Below, piece by piece: positions 44,043 through 51,717 of a stretch of 64,000 bases of DNA. This DNA comes from Ruminiclostridium papyrosolvens DSM 2782 (GTDB lineage: Bacteria > Bacillota > Clostridia > Acetivibrionales > DSM-1351). The DNA is taken from contig NZ_CP119677.1 in assembly GCF_029318685.1 (NCBI RefSeq), positions 4,455,001-4,519,000 on the forward strand. Reading direction: 5' to 3'. The notes beneath the pieces were generated by a model, which saw only the letters and a list, made by a program, of their open reading frames with translations, was not told the origin of the DNA and made no database searches. A program made the position numbers and the translations under genes. Position 1 is the first letter of the stretch. Each line of letters opens with the position of its first letter.

Positions 44043-44123
44043 TTTGACTTTCTTTGACCTTGTGATTATATTTTAACCTTTGTTTCTTTATCTATCAATA
44101 TTGTAATTTGACCTTCTCTGACT
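44043..44123 (-). promoter_or_regulatory. hsp20 promoter flanked by two CtsR-type operators
   Basis: On the minus strand, GGTCAAAGAAAGTCAAA (44043-44059) and AGTCAGAGAAGGTCAAA (44107-44123) match the CtsR heptad direct repeat (RGTCAAA N3 RGTCAAA), the second with one substitution. Between them lies a sigma-A promoter: TTGATA (44093-44098) and TAAAAT (44070-44075), 17 bases apart. One operator covers the transcription start and the other lies above the -35, a layout that would allow strong repression. No CIRCE element is seen. Confidence 0.8.
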
Positions 44124-44162
44124 TTTGTCTATTATAAAATCAAATTATATTTAAAAATATTC

Positions 44163-45740
44163 TTAATCCTTATTCTTTCTTAAGATTTCTCCCTTTTTTA
44201 TTTTTATCCCAAATAGCTGCAATATTTCACGCCAGTCAATTGCTCCGACTAAAGCCATTAGAAACACAGCTATTGCAATATATGCACACACTGCAAATAA
44301 TGTTTGCCATGCTGCAGAAAGTTTCATAAAATTAAAAAAGCTGTATATATATTTACTGGATAATACAAGAACTACTGTTACTCCTGCGGGCAGCACTACC
44401 CATTTTCTCAGGTCAATTACCATTCCAGTATTTTTAGTTATTATTATAAAATTAAGTATACAGAATATGAAATAACTGATGATTATACCAAAGACATATG
44501 CAGGGATTCCATAAACAGGTATCAGATAATAAACACACAGGATTCTTATAACTGAGCCAATTATTGAATTTGTAAGCAAAAACCCTTGTTTTCCCAAGCC
44601 ATTCATGATTCCGGTCAGTATTTGTTGTAAATAAATGAATATACAAGTAAAGGACAATAAAAACATTGTACTTCCAACGTTCTGACCGGGGTATACTAAG
44701 TTTGATATTTTGCCGGGATAACAGGCAAACAAAGCCATAAATACAAACCCAACCACCATGGTAATCTGAATTGACTTTGATATTCTGAAATTAACCCTGC
44801 TGTAATTCTTTAGTGACATTGACTCAGAGATAGCCGGAACGAGTGTTGTTGCCAGTGATGTTGTTACCAATGCGGGAAAAAATATCAGAGGCATTGCCAT
44901 ACCGGCCAATTTCCCATACTCCTCCATACACTGTATGTAATTCAGCCCTCCTGCAAGAAGTCTTCTTGGAATCAGAATTACTTCTATTGCCTGCATAATT
45001 GATATTATGAACCTGTTAAAGGATATTGGCACTGCACAGTTCAGAATAGATTTTACCAGTTCTCTTTTTCTGGTACGGCCTTTATTATTTTTTATCATTG
45101 TATGAGGATATTTCTTATGCCGATAATAAAGGGCCAGAACGAATAAATTGGACATTTCCCCCAATGCCATGCCCAAGGTTGCCAAAGCACAAGCGTATTC
45201 AAGTCCTGCTTTTAAAAACTGTGAGGCAAATATCAATACTACAGCTATTTTAACAAGCTGTTCAACAATCTGGGATACGGCTGTTGGTGTCACTTCCTGA
45301 ATTCCATAAAAATAACCCTTGTAGGCTGAAGCTGCTGCTATAAAAGGTATACACGGCAGTAATATCCATACGGAAAAATATGTGCGACTGTCTTTTAATA
45401 AAATGCTTACTATAAAATCAATATTAAAGTATAGTACTATTGATACAAAAATACTTGTAACAAAAACCGCAAGCAAGCCTACCTTGGATATACGTTTTAT
45501 GTTAACAGCATTTCCTTTTGCAAGTTCCTCGGCAACCATCTTTGAAACTGCAATTGAAACACCTGAAGTCAATGTCAGTATTATCAAAGTGTAAAGTGGT
45601 ACAATTAGTTGGTAAACGCCCATTCCTTCAGCACCGATGAGGTTTGAGAGATATATTCTGTAAACAAAACCGATTACTCTTGTTACCAAGCCTGCAGCCA
45701 TCAAGATTAATGCACCTGTTATAAACGTTTTTTTGGTCAT
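44163..45740 (-). CDS. spoVB: SpoVB-like/MurJ-superfamily polysaccharide flippase
   Basis: A 525-residue protein with about 14 membrane helices of the MOP flippase fold. Segments such as LVTRVIGFVYRIYLSNLIGAEGMGVYQLIVPLY (helix 1-2) and the YKGYFYGIQEVTPTAVSQIVEQL region are characteristic of SpoVB and related peptidoglycan-precursor or polysaccharide transporters in Firmicutes. In sporulation, SpoVB is thought to flip lipid II for cortex synthesis; several paralogues usually occur, so the symbol is provisional. A GGGG Shine-Dalgarno precedes the ATG. It is monocistronic and divergent from the NlpC/P60 gene. Confidence 0.85.
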   Translation of the reverse strand: MTKKTFITGALILMAAGLVTRVIGFVYRIYLSNLIGAEGMGVYQLIVPLYTLIILTLTSGVSIAVSKMVAEELAKGNAVNIKRISKVGLLAVFVTSIFVSIVLYFNIDFIVSILLKDSRTYFSVWILLPCIPFIAAASAYKGYFYGIQEVTPTAVSQIVEQLVKIAVVLIFASQFLKAGLEYACALATLGMALGEMSNLFVLALYYRHKKYPHTMIKNNKGRTRKRELVKSILNCAVPISFNRFIISIMQAIEVILIPRRLLAGGLNYIQCMEEYGKLAGMAMPLIFFPALVTTSLATTLVPAISESMSLKNYSRVNFRISKSIQITMVVGFVFMALFACYPGKISNLVYPGQNVGSTMFLLSFTCIFIYLQQILTGIMNGLGKQGFLLTNSIIGSVIRILCVYYLIPVYGIPAYVFGIIISYFIFCILNFIIITKNTGMVIDLRKWVVLPAGVTVVLVLSSKYIYSFFNFMKLSAAWQTLFAVCAYIAIAVFLMALVGAIDWREILQLFGIKIKKGEILRKNKD

Positions 45741-46118
45741 GTGTACCCCACTATTTTTATTCTTAAACTATAATATTGAATTTGTTAACCTTTTATGACT
45801 CTAGGTTTCCGGCTGCATGGCATTTATTTCAGGTTGATACTAATGGATATGTCCTTTATAATAACCTCATCAGCTGCTAACACATTAGCTATCGGGTGCA
45901 AGCAGTCTACAGCTTATATAGGCAGACAGGCCTTTGGCCTTAAACTTAATCCAGAGAACAATTTGTTCGTCAATATACAGATCAAGTTTTTTGAACATTT
46001 ATTTAATTTAATACAGTCATTTAGATATATAGAGAGACGATGACAGGGATAAAAATAACCCCGGGTTTCATTTGCCTTATTTTTTTATGCTTTGGAACAG
46101 GGGTAAATGGAGGTCAAT
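45741..46118. other. 378-bp gap between spoVB and the NlpC/P60 gene
   Basis: No convincing gene. It contains the hairpin GGCC-TTT-GGCC near 45928 and AGCT repeats at 45872-45890. Short open frames on both strands lack ribosome sites. Promoters of the two divergent genes are expected here; none is clear enough to mark. Confidence 0.5.
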
Positions 46119-46910
46119 ATGATTAATTTTAATAAGAGGTTTGTGTCAGGCGTTATAGCTTTTTCTATATGTGCAGTTTCAGCTGTACCTATTTACAATC
46201 TGGCAGCAGTTAAAAGCGAGAAAATTACTTTTCCGGAAACAGAGTTCTACATGTCCGGTACAGAAAATGCAGTAAAATCAGAACGTCACATATTATATAG
46301 TAATTTAAACTACTCTACACAAGCAGAACCTAGTACAGAGCAGATACAAGGGGTAACTAAAACTGCCCCGGCAAAAGAAACTGCAAGTGCTGTGAAAAAG
46401 ACAACTTCAAGTAATACCGAAACCGCAACCACAACTAAAAAAACAACTGCAGTAAAAAAAGCTGCTTCACCGGTCAAAAGAAAAACCACCGCAAAGCCGG
46501 CCACAAGCAGAGGCTACGCAAGTACAGCTCCCGTAACAACTTCAAAGGCAGCTGCGATAATATCTACTGCAAAGAATTATATCGGTGTTCCATATGTATG
46601 GGGTGGTACAACTCCAAGTGGGTTTGACTGTTCCGGTTATACTAAATACGTTTTTGCAAAACACGGAATTAGTCTTCCCAGAACCGCCGCTGAGCAATAC
46701 AATGTTGGTTCATATGTTTCAAAGGCAAACCTTAAAGTGGGAGATTTAGTTTTCTTTACAACCTATAAGGCAGGGCCTTCTCATTTGGGTATTTATCTGG
46801 GTAACGGAAGTTTTATTCATTCAAGTTCTTCAAAGGGAGTTATTATCTCCAGCCTTAGCAACAGCTATTTTGCAGAGAGATATATAGGAGCAAGAAGGGT
46901 AATAGGATAA
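46119..46910 (+). CDS. Secreted NlpC/P60 (C40) cell-wall endopeptidase
   Basis: A 263-residue protein. A signal sequence (FVSGVIAFSICAVSAVPIYNLAA) is followed by a Thr/Lys/Ala-rich low-complexity linker (residues about 80-145) that should lie in the wall. The C-terminal NlpC/P60 domain has the catalytic cysteine in GFDCSGYTKYVFAKHG, the histidine in PSHLGIYLG and the third residue His in GSFIHSSSS. It cleaves gamma-D-Glu-meso-diaminopimelate bonds in stem peptides. There is no SH3 or LysM domain, so the linker alone may bind the wall. The ATG at 46119 follows TGGAGG. A terminator follows. Confidence 0.92.
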   Translation: MINFNKRFVSGVIAFSICAVSAVPIYNLAAVKSEKITFPETEFYMSGTENAVKSERHILYSNLNYSTQAEPSTEQIQGVTKTAPAKETASAVKKTTSSNTETATTTKKTTAVKKAASPVKRKTTAKPATSRGYASTAPVTTSKAAAIISTAKNYIGVPYVWGGTTPSGFDCSGYTKYVFAKHGISLPRTAAEQYNVGSYVSKANLKVGDLVFFTTYKAGPSHLGIYLGNGSFIHSSSSKGVIISSLSNSYFAERYIGARRVIG

Positions 46911-46939
46911 CTGAATTCTTAAGTACACAAAATTTACAA

Positions 46940-46970
46940 AAAAGGTTGCAGATAACTGCAGCTTTTTTTG
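46940..46970 (+). terminator. Terminator after the NlpC/P60 gene
   Basis: AGGTTGCAG pairs with CTGCAGCTT (imperfect; core TTGCAG/CTGCAG) across a 4-base loop, followed by a run of seven T. Confidence 0.75.
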
Positions 46971-47022
46971 TTGTTCTTATGGTAAAATGATATTATCTCG
47001 CTTTTTTAACGGAGGATTGCAT

Positions 47023-47775
47023 ATGAGAATGGATAAACTGATTGAAAAGATAAGCCATAAACTTAGTCATAAAAATCTCATAACTATGATAGTTATCCTT
47101 TCAGTATTCATTATTGCATTGTTAGGAGCTATTTTTAGAAATGATATTATGCGTCCTCTCAGCAATCTCACATCCCCCGGTGAAGATTCCAATACCGCTT
47201 CCAGACCTCCTTTGGTGGTAATAGACCCCGGACACGGAGGAAGCGAACCCGGTGCAGGCAACGGTAAAATCAACGAAAAAGAGATTACTCTTCCTATTTC
47301 TTTGGAAGTAGAAAAAATTCTAAATGAGAAACAGATAGATAATATTCTCACCAGAAGAGATGATACTGCCGTAAGTCTGGAAGACAGAACAAAGCTTGCC
47401 AATGAGAAAAAAGGTACACTTTTTATAAGCATACATAATAATTCTTTTACCGACCCTTCTGCTCACGGGATACTTACGACATATAACCCCAATTCACCCA
47501 CAGGTGAGAGCAATGCCAAAATTATGCAGTCTAAACTTAAAACCCTTGGCATGTTTAACAGAAAAATTGTTCCTCGCCCAAATTTGTATGTTCTGCGTCG
47601 GACAGAAATGCCCTCGCTGCTTCTGGAAATAGGTTTTATTTCTAATAAGAATGATTTACAGCTCTTAACCTCTTCTGATTTCCAGAAAAAATGTGCCGTT
47701 CAAATTGTAAAAGGTATAGAAGAAATTCTGGAGACAAATACTACTGCCTCATCAAAAAGCTCTTCAAAAGACTGA
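47023..47775 (+). CDS. N-acetylmuramoyl-L-alanine amidase (Amidase_3, CwlD-like)
   Basis: A 250-residue enzyme with an N-terminal membrane anchor (LITMIVILSVFIIALLGAIF, residues about 21-40), a linker, and an Amidase_3 domain. The zinc ligands are in VVIDPGHGG (His), INEKEIT (Glu) and FISIHNNSF (His), and the catalytic Glu is in LLLEIGFISN. At this size and with a signal anchor it resembles CwlD, which prepares muramic lactam in the spore cortex, but vegetative paralogues are similar. GGAGG precedes the ATG at 47023. Its last 35 bases overlap the convergent dusB gene. Confidence 0.9.
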   Translation: MRMDKLIEKISHKLSHKNLITMIVILSVFIIALLGAIFRNDIMRPLSNLTSPGEDSNTASRPPLVVIDPGHGGSEPGAGNGKINEKEITLPISLEVEKILNEKQIDNILTRRDDTAVSLEDRTKLANEKKGTLFISIHNNSFTDPSAHGILTTYNPNSPTGESNAKIMQSKLKTLGMFNRKIVPRPNLYVLRRTEMPSLLLEIGFISNKNDLQLLTSSDFQKKCAVQIVKGIEEILETNTTASSKSSSKD

Positions 47776-48703
47776 TAATTTCTTCTTTATCCGTCATTTG
47801 AAATATCTTTTGTTTTGTATATGCAGCATCCCTCATGCCTTTTATATACCAGGCTATATGAGAACGCATTTCCAATATTCCGGTTCTTTCACCTTTTAAG
47901 TCAATGAGCATATTCATATGTCTTATAATTGTATCGATTTTTTCTTCAGGTGATGGGTCAGGAACTATTGTTCCGTCTTCAAGAAACCTGACTATTTTTT
48001 TAAATATCCATGGATTTCCTTGTGCGCCTCTTCCGACCATTATTGCATCACACTTTGTTTCTTCCAGAAGCTTCCGAGCTTCTTTAGGGCCGGTTACATC
48101 ACCGTTTCCTATTACAGGTATTGAAACTGCCTCTTTTACCCTTCTTATAATGTCCCAGTCAGCTTTCCCACTGTAGTACTGCTCTCTGGTTCTTCCGTGA
48201 ACGGCAACGGCACTTGCTCCGTTTTCTTCGGCAATGCGTGCTATTTCAACGGCATTAATAAGGCTTTCATCCCAACCCTTTCTTATCTTTACGGTTACGG
48301 GTTTTTGTGAAGCAGCTGCAACCGCTCTTATTATTTCGGCAATCAGTTGGGGATTTTTCATCAAGGCACTGCCCTCGCCGTTTTTAGTTATTTTAGGAGC
48401 AGGACAGCCCATATTTATATCAATTATCGCTGCATCTGAAGCGTTCAGCTTTTCTGTAACCTCTGCCATGATTGTTGGGTCAGAGCCAAAAATCTGAACA
48501 GCTCCCGGCTTTTCTATTTCATGCATCAATGTAAGCTTATTGCTTTTATCATCATCATAGTGCATTCCCTTTGCGCTTACCATCTCGGTATATACAAGGC
48601 CACATTCCTGCTCCTTGCAAAGTATACGGAAAGGCATGTCCGTTACTCCGGCCATGGGAGCTAAAAATATATTGTTTTTTAATTCAACATTTCCTATTTT
48701 CAA
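47741..48703 (-). CDS. dusB: tRNA-dihydrouridine synthase B
   Basis: About 320 residues of the Dus TIM barrel. NIFLAPMAGVTDMPFR, YTEMVSAKGM, VQIFGSDP, IDINMGCPAPKITKNGEGSALM with the catalytic cysteine, VKIRKGWDE, HGRTREQYYSGKADW and GNGDVTGP are all present. It reduces uridines in the tRNA D-loop using FMN and NADPH. The TTG at 48701-48703 has GAGGG at 8 bases and gives a family-like N terminus (KIGNVEL); the ATG 15 bases upstream has no ribosome site. The 3' end overlaps the amidase gene. Confidence 0.93.
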   Translation of the reverse strand: MKIGNVELKNNIFLAPMAGVTDMPFRILCKEQECGLVYTEMVSAKGMHYDDDKSNKLTLMHEIEKPGAVQIFGSDPTIMAEVTEKLNASDAAIIDINMGCPAPKITKNGEGSALMKNPQLIAEIIRAVAAASQKPVTVKIRKGWDESLINAVEIARIAEENGASAVAVHGRTREQYYSGKADWDIIRRVKEAVSIPVIGNGDVTGPKEARKLLEETKCDAIMVGRGAQGNPWIFKKIVRFLEDGTIVPDPSPEEKIDTIIRHMNMLIDLKGERTGILEMRSHIAWYIKGMRDAAYTKQKIFQMTDKEEIISLLKSFLMRQ

Positions 48704-48812
48704 AAGTAGTACCCTCATTTATTATATGAATATTATTTGTTGCAATCGCAATGCTATTATAGCAATTTATGTGTTTGGGGTCAAAAGGATGATATTTAGA
48801 GCGATAGCCATA

Positions 48813-49436
48813 CTATTTCTTGCATTTTATTAATAAAAACTTCATTGGAGGTTTATTTTCATTATCACTGTCTATTTCGTCAATCTCGGAGAATTCTACA
48901 AGTCCATATTGTTGAAAATCCTTTTTTATTGACTCAGCATCATAAAAAAAGATTTTTACTCCTTCCATTGTTTCATAATAGCTCTCATTGATTTTTCTGC
49001 CTTTCCCAAACATAGGAGCTTTTTTTGAAATAGTTGTAAATACCATGTATCCACCCGGCTTCAATTGCTTGTAACAATCACTGATAAATTTTCCCCTCTC
49101 ACTTTCATTTAATAAATGAATAAGTGCATAGCTAAATATCCCTTCATAAAGCTTGTCCTCAAAAGGCATATCTTCAACTGAACCATGATAAATATCAATA
49201 TTAATCCCATTTTGCCTTGCCAAATCAATAGCTGTTTTAGATATTTCGATTCCTGTAACATTTATGTTATTATCAATAAATATCTTTGCATTTCTTCCAT
49301 AACCGATACCCGGTATTAAAATGTCTTTTATGTTATTTGTAATAAACAAATCTTTTGCAATAATTGCTGATTCTGATGGCTTAAACCCCCACATTGTTTG
49401 TTTTTCTACGAAATTTTTCTCCCAAAATTCTGTCAT
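48813..49436 (-). CDS. TehB-like class I methyltransferase
   Basis: A 207-residue SAM-dependent methyltransferase. Motif I is a variant (ILIPGIGYGRNA), followed by NVTGIEISKTAIDLAR, the acidic pair in GSVEDMPFEDKLY, and FSYALIHLL ... LKPGGYMVFTTIS. The opening WEKNFVEKQTMWGFKPSESA is typical of the group annotated as tellurite-resistance/thiopurine-like methyltransferases. The substrate is unknown. It lies between dusB and the tRNA-linked insertion with a clean gap on each side, and no operon partner is visible. Confidence 0.82.
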   Translation of the reverse strand: MTEFWEKNFVEKQTMWGFKPSESAIIAKDLFITNNIKDILIPGIGYGRNAKIFIDNNINVTGIEISKTAIDLARQNGINIDIYHGSVEDMPFEDKLYEGIFSYALIHLLNESERGKFISDCYKQLKPGGYMVFTTISKKAPMFGKGRKINESYYETMEGVKIFFYDAESIKKDFQQYGLVEFSEIDEIDSDNENKPPMKFLLIKCKK

Positions 49437-49581
49437 ATTTAAGTCTCCATATCCTTTTATTTGCCTTAATGATATTTATATTATAGACTGAAATTGTATT
49501 AAAAATAAAGGACTCTAAGATTATTAGGTTTTGATATGTCTGTGAAACAAAGGATTTTGATAATTATCTTGTAGTTTTTGT

Positions 49582-50145
49582 TTAGTTATTCCTTATTTGA
49601 GATGTAATATCATTGTTTTTATTATCGAAGACTTTATATGTATCTGTTTTAGGGTCTTCACCAAGTGATGCCCATGAAAATACCGGACAATAAGAGATAA
49701 AGTAAAGTTCTTTGGGGATAGTTACTGTATACTCATCAACACCAACTTTTGCTTTAATATAATCAATTTTTAAATCAGCATTTTTACCAATCACAAATAA
49801 ATATTTACTTTTATTTGTTTTAATAATTTCACATTTTAGCATATTAATATCCGCAGTTACAGAAACTATTTTATACTTTGAATTGAGTCCTCTTTTTAGT
49901 TCCGCATAAGCTAATTTTTCATCAATGTAAAATAAAACATATTTTCTGTTATCAATATTACTCTGAGATTGTATCTTAACGCTTTGTCCAATATGAATAT
50001 ATTTACTTGTCTTTAAAAAATCAATTAATCCTTTTGTAATATTATTATTTGAGACACCAACAGAATATGTAAACTGGTAACTAACCACTAAGGAAATTAA
50101 AACTATAGGTACAAGACCAATTAATAGTATTCTATTTTTCTTCAT
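49582..50145 (-). CDS. Membrane-anchored protein of unknown function, intact copy beside the tRNA remnant
   Basis: A 187-residue protein with an N-terminal signal anchor (KKNRILLIGLVPIVLISLVVSY) and an outward domain of mixed strands (VLFYIDEKLAYAELKR, KYLFVIGKNADLKI, DEYTVTIPKELYF). No family is recognised. The ATG at 50145 follows GGGGGA. Its 5' portion with 5' flanking DNA is duplicated at 56655-56962, where the copy is broken. The intact gene therefore probably marks the original chromosomal neighbour of tRNA-Arg, displaced by the insertion. Function cannot be inferred from neighbours. Confidence 0.7.
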   Translation of the reverse strand: MKKNRILLIGLVPIVLISLVVSYQFTYSVGVSNNNITKGLIDFLKTSKYIHIGQSVKIQSQSNIDNRKYVLFYIDEKLAYAELKRGLNSKYKIVSVTADINMLKCEIIKTNKSKYLFVIGKNADLKIDYIKAKVGVDEYTVTIPKELYFISYCPVFSWASLGEDPKTDTYKVFDNKNNDITSQIRNN

Positions 50146-50216
50146 ATTGTCCCCCATGCACATTTGATAAGAGCATATAAAGTAATCTTTATATCTATTT
50201 TAACACATCAAAATAA

Positions 50217-50253
50217 TAAAAAGTGCCATAACCCTTATGATTACTGACACTTT
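50217..50253 (-). terminator. Duplicated tRNA terminator, copy A
   Basis: AAAGTGTCAGTAA with TTATGGCACTTT (imperfect) on the minus strand, followed by TTATTATTTTG. It lies 20 bases downstream of the tRNA remnant. The same hairpin lies behind the intact tRNA at 57035-57070. Confidence 0.6.
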
Positions 50254-50272
50254 CTACTTATACTAAAAATTT

Positions 50273-50332
50273 TGGCGTCCCGGACAGGAATCGAACCCGC
50301 ATCAGTGGAACCGGAATCCACCGCTTTATCCA
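50273..50332 (-). pseudogene. 3' remnant of tRNA-Arg(CCG)
   Basis: The last 60 bases of the tRNA, from part of the D arm through the anticodon arm, T arm and encoded CCA, are identical to the intact gene at 57090-57164. The first 15 bases, including the 5' acceptor strand, are replaced by unrelated sequence beginning CGAGGATT on the minus strand. It cannot form an acceptor stem and is non-functional. It marks one junction of the insertion. Confidence 0.95.
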
Positions 50333-50558
50333 AATCCTCGAAAGCCTTATTATAAGCGAATTTGCCAGTTTTACAATCGTATAGTACAGTGGACTAACCA
50401 GTCTTAAGAATTGATTTTTTTTAATAATACCACTGTAATATACTATGCTATTTAGTACTGTATTTCCAGGCTTATCCTCATAAAAAAGCGAAAAAATTAA
50501 GTCGGAGTAATATAAAAATACCCCACACTTAAATCTTCTGTCAGTAAAATATGAAGGT

Positions 50559-50954
50559 CTACTTATTATTATCTATTATTTTATTCCCAGCGTAATCAAC
50601 CGTGTTTTTAAATGCTACAATCATTTTTTGTAGAAAACTAGGAACAGGTGCTCCCATAAGTCCTGCATTTTCAATAATACTGCCTAACTCTCCTACGATA
50701 TACCATACTAACACAACAGGACATAATAAAAATATATATGTAAAAGGTAATGTAACACTTGGTATATTATTGATGACCATGCCAATAACTATATCAACAA
50801 CAGCAGCAACTAATACTGCTAAAATACTTCCGACCTTGCAAACTAGTCGATAAATTATAATTTGCAACATACAAAAGTACACTATGAGAGCATATAAATG
50901 AAAACCACGCTTTGGTAAGAACCCAAATTTGAAGTTTGTGCTACTCTTCAACAT
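50559..50954 (-). pseudogene. Phage holin family protein, N-terminally truncated
   Basis: A 131-residue reading frame. Its last 95 residues have two hydrophobic helices (VGSILAVLVAAVVDIVIGM and TYIFLLCPVVLVWYIV) followed by GELGSIIENAGLMGAPVPSFLQKM, which matches the C-terminal half of the toxin-secretion/phage-lysis holin family. The usual first helix with its D.xTG-type motif is missing; the first 28 residues look like fortuitous coding. The start overlaps the upstream DUF4177 frame by 14 bases and has no good ribosome site. It is probably a decayed prophage relic. A functional short holin is possible but less likely. Confidence 0.6.
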
Positions 50955-51141
50955 TTCTTTCGAGAATTATTATTGTTTGATCTATCGTTGCATTAACTGA
51001 ACTATATAATCCAGAAACACTGACACTCCTTGAGTTCTTTCCAGATTCATTTGTTGCAATTGATTTTAAATACCATCCATCTTTTGCATAATTATTTAAA
51101 GCCTTTTCTATTTGTATTACATTTGATACTCCTGAGTCCAT
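50941..51141 (-). CDS. DUF4177-like fragment
   Basis: A 66-residue frame. The segment IEKALNNYAKDGWYLKSIATNESG ... TIIILERNVEE fits the C-terminal part of DUF4177, whose core is 'LN...GWEL..V..........ILER'. The N-terminal strand of the domain is not in this frame, and no clear ribosome site precedes the ATG. It is either a short version or the remains of a longer gene whose 5' part continues in the 51144-51374 frame. Function of the family is unknown; it is frequent in mobile elements and phages. Confidence 0.45.
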   Translation of the reverse strand: MDSGVSNVIQIEKALNNYAKDGWYLKSIATNESGKNSRSVSVSGLYSSVNATIDQTIIILERNVEE

Positions 51142-51143
51142 TA

Positions 51144-51374
51144 TTAAGAAATTCTAGGATTTTGTAATCTTTTTATCTTTGCAATAGTATTATTTAAGTG
51201 CCTACATATTTTTATGTCTTCCAGCTGCCTTGAGACGTCGCTGATGATAATAATACGCAGAACTCTGTTTTTTGCGAAAGATGATGGTACTTCTGGCCCT
51301 CTCCTCTGATTTATGACAATCATTCTGTGTAGAAACTTCAAATCCTTTAACGATAAAATAATACATACGGTCAC
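51144..51374 (-). CDS. Short reading frame, doubtful
   Basis: A 76-codon frame ending three bases before the DUF4177 frame. The product has a plausible mixture of residues (VPSSFAKNRVLRIIIISDVSRQLEDIKICRHLNNTIAKIKRL), including a strand and two helices, but no recognised domain and no ribosome site. It may be the upstream part of a gene broken by a frameshift into the DUF4177 fragment. Listed only because the sequence composition looks coding. Confidence 0.25.
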   Translation of the reverse strand: MTVCIILSLKDLKFLHRMIVINQRRGPEVPSSFAKNRVLRIIIISDVSRQLEDIKICRHLNNTIAKIKRLQNPRIS

Positions 51375-51717
51375 AAAGACTAACAGCTTTTATTCTACTT
51401 TTTATAACTTTATCTTTTTATGTTATGTATCATAGAAAATTCTTTAAAAAGAATGTGCCAAGAATAATTTTCTGTAGTATCAAGAATTTATCAAATATAA
51501 AACCTACTGTTATATTCTTTGTCTAATAATTTGTATTAGTGACAGTAATTGTATTTAATTGTTAATTTTTCTTTATTTGTGTATTTTTTTAGGTGTTCCC
51601 ATTTTATTCAATATATGCTAATATTTTTACTATTCGAATGTTATATTACTTATGGTTTTATATATAAAACTACATCTTAAACTATTAAATTACATTTTAA
51701 ATCTTGATGGAGGTTTT
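51375..51717. other. 343-bp A+T-rich gap before the secreted-protein gene
   Basis: No reading frame of note. It must contain the promoter of the 51718 gene; several A+T-rich hexamers fit a -10, but none pairs with a good -35. No structured RNA recognised. Confidence 0.4.

Larger units (their letters stand above)
49894..50332. repeat. Long direct repeat, copy A
   Basis: A 439-bp segment repeated at 56712-57149. It includes the 5' part of the unknown membrane-protein gene, its upstream region, the tRNA terminator and the 3' 60 bases of tRNA-Arg. By eye there are about eleven differences, including one indel. Copy A carries the intact protein gene; copy B carries the intact tRNA. Confidence 0.92.

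Noticed and set aside
45885-45998. A 37-codon minus-strand frame starting MFKKLDLY in the spoVB/NlpC gap
   Set aside because: The composition looks coding-like, but there is no Shine-Dalgarno, no extension in any frame and no known family. It may be a gene remnant; no support for expression.
45795-46043. An 82-codon plus-strand frame in the same gap
   Set aside because: No ribosome site and an implausible residue pattern; it is the opposite-strand reading of A+T-rich non-coding DNA.
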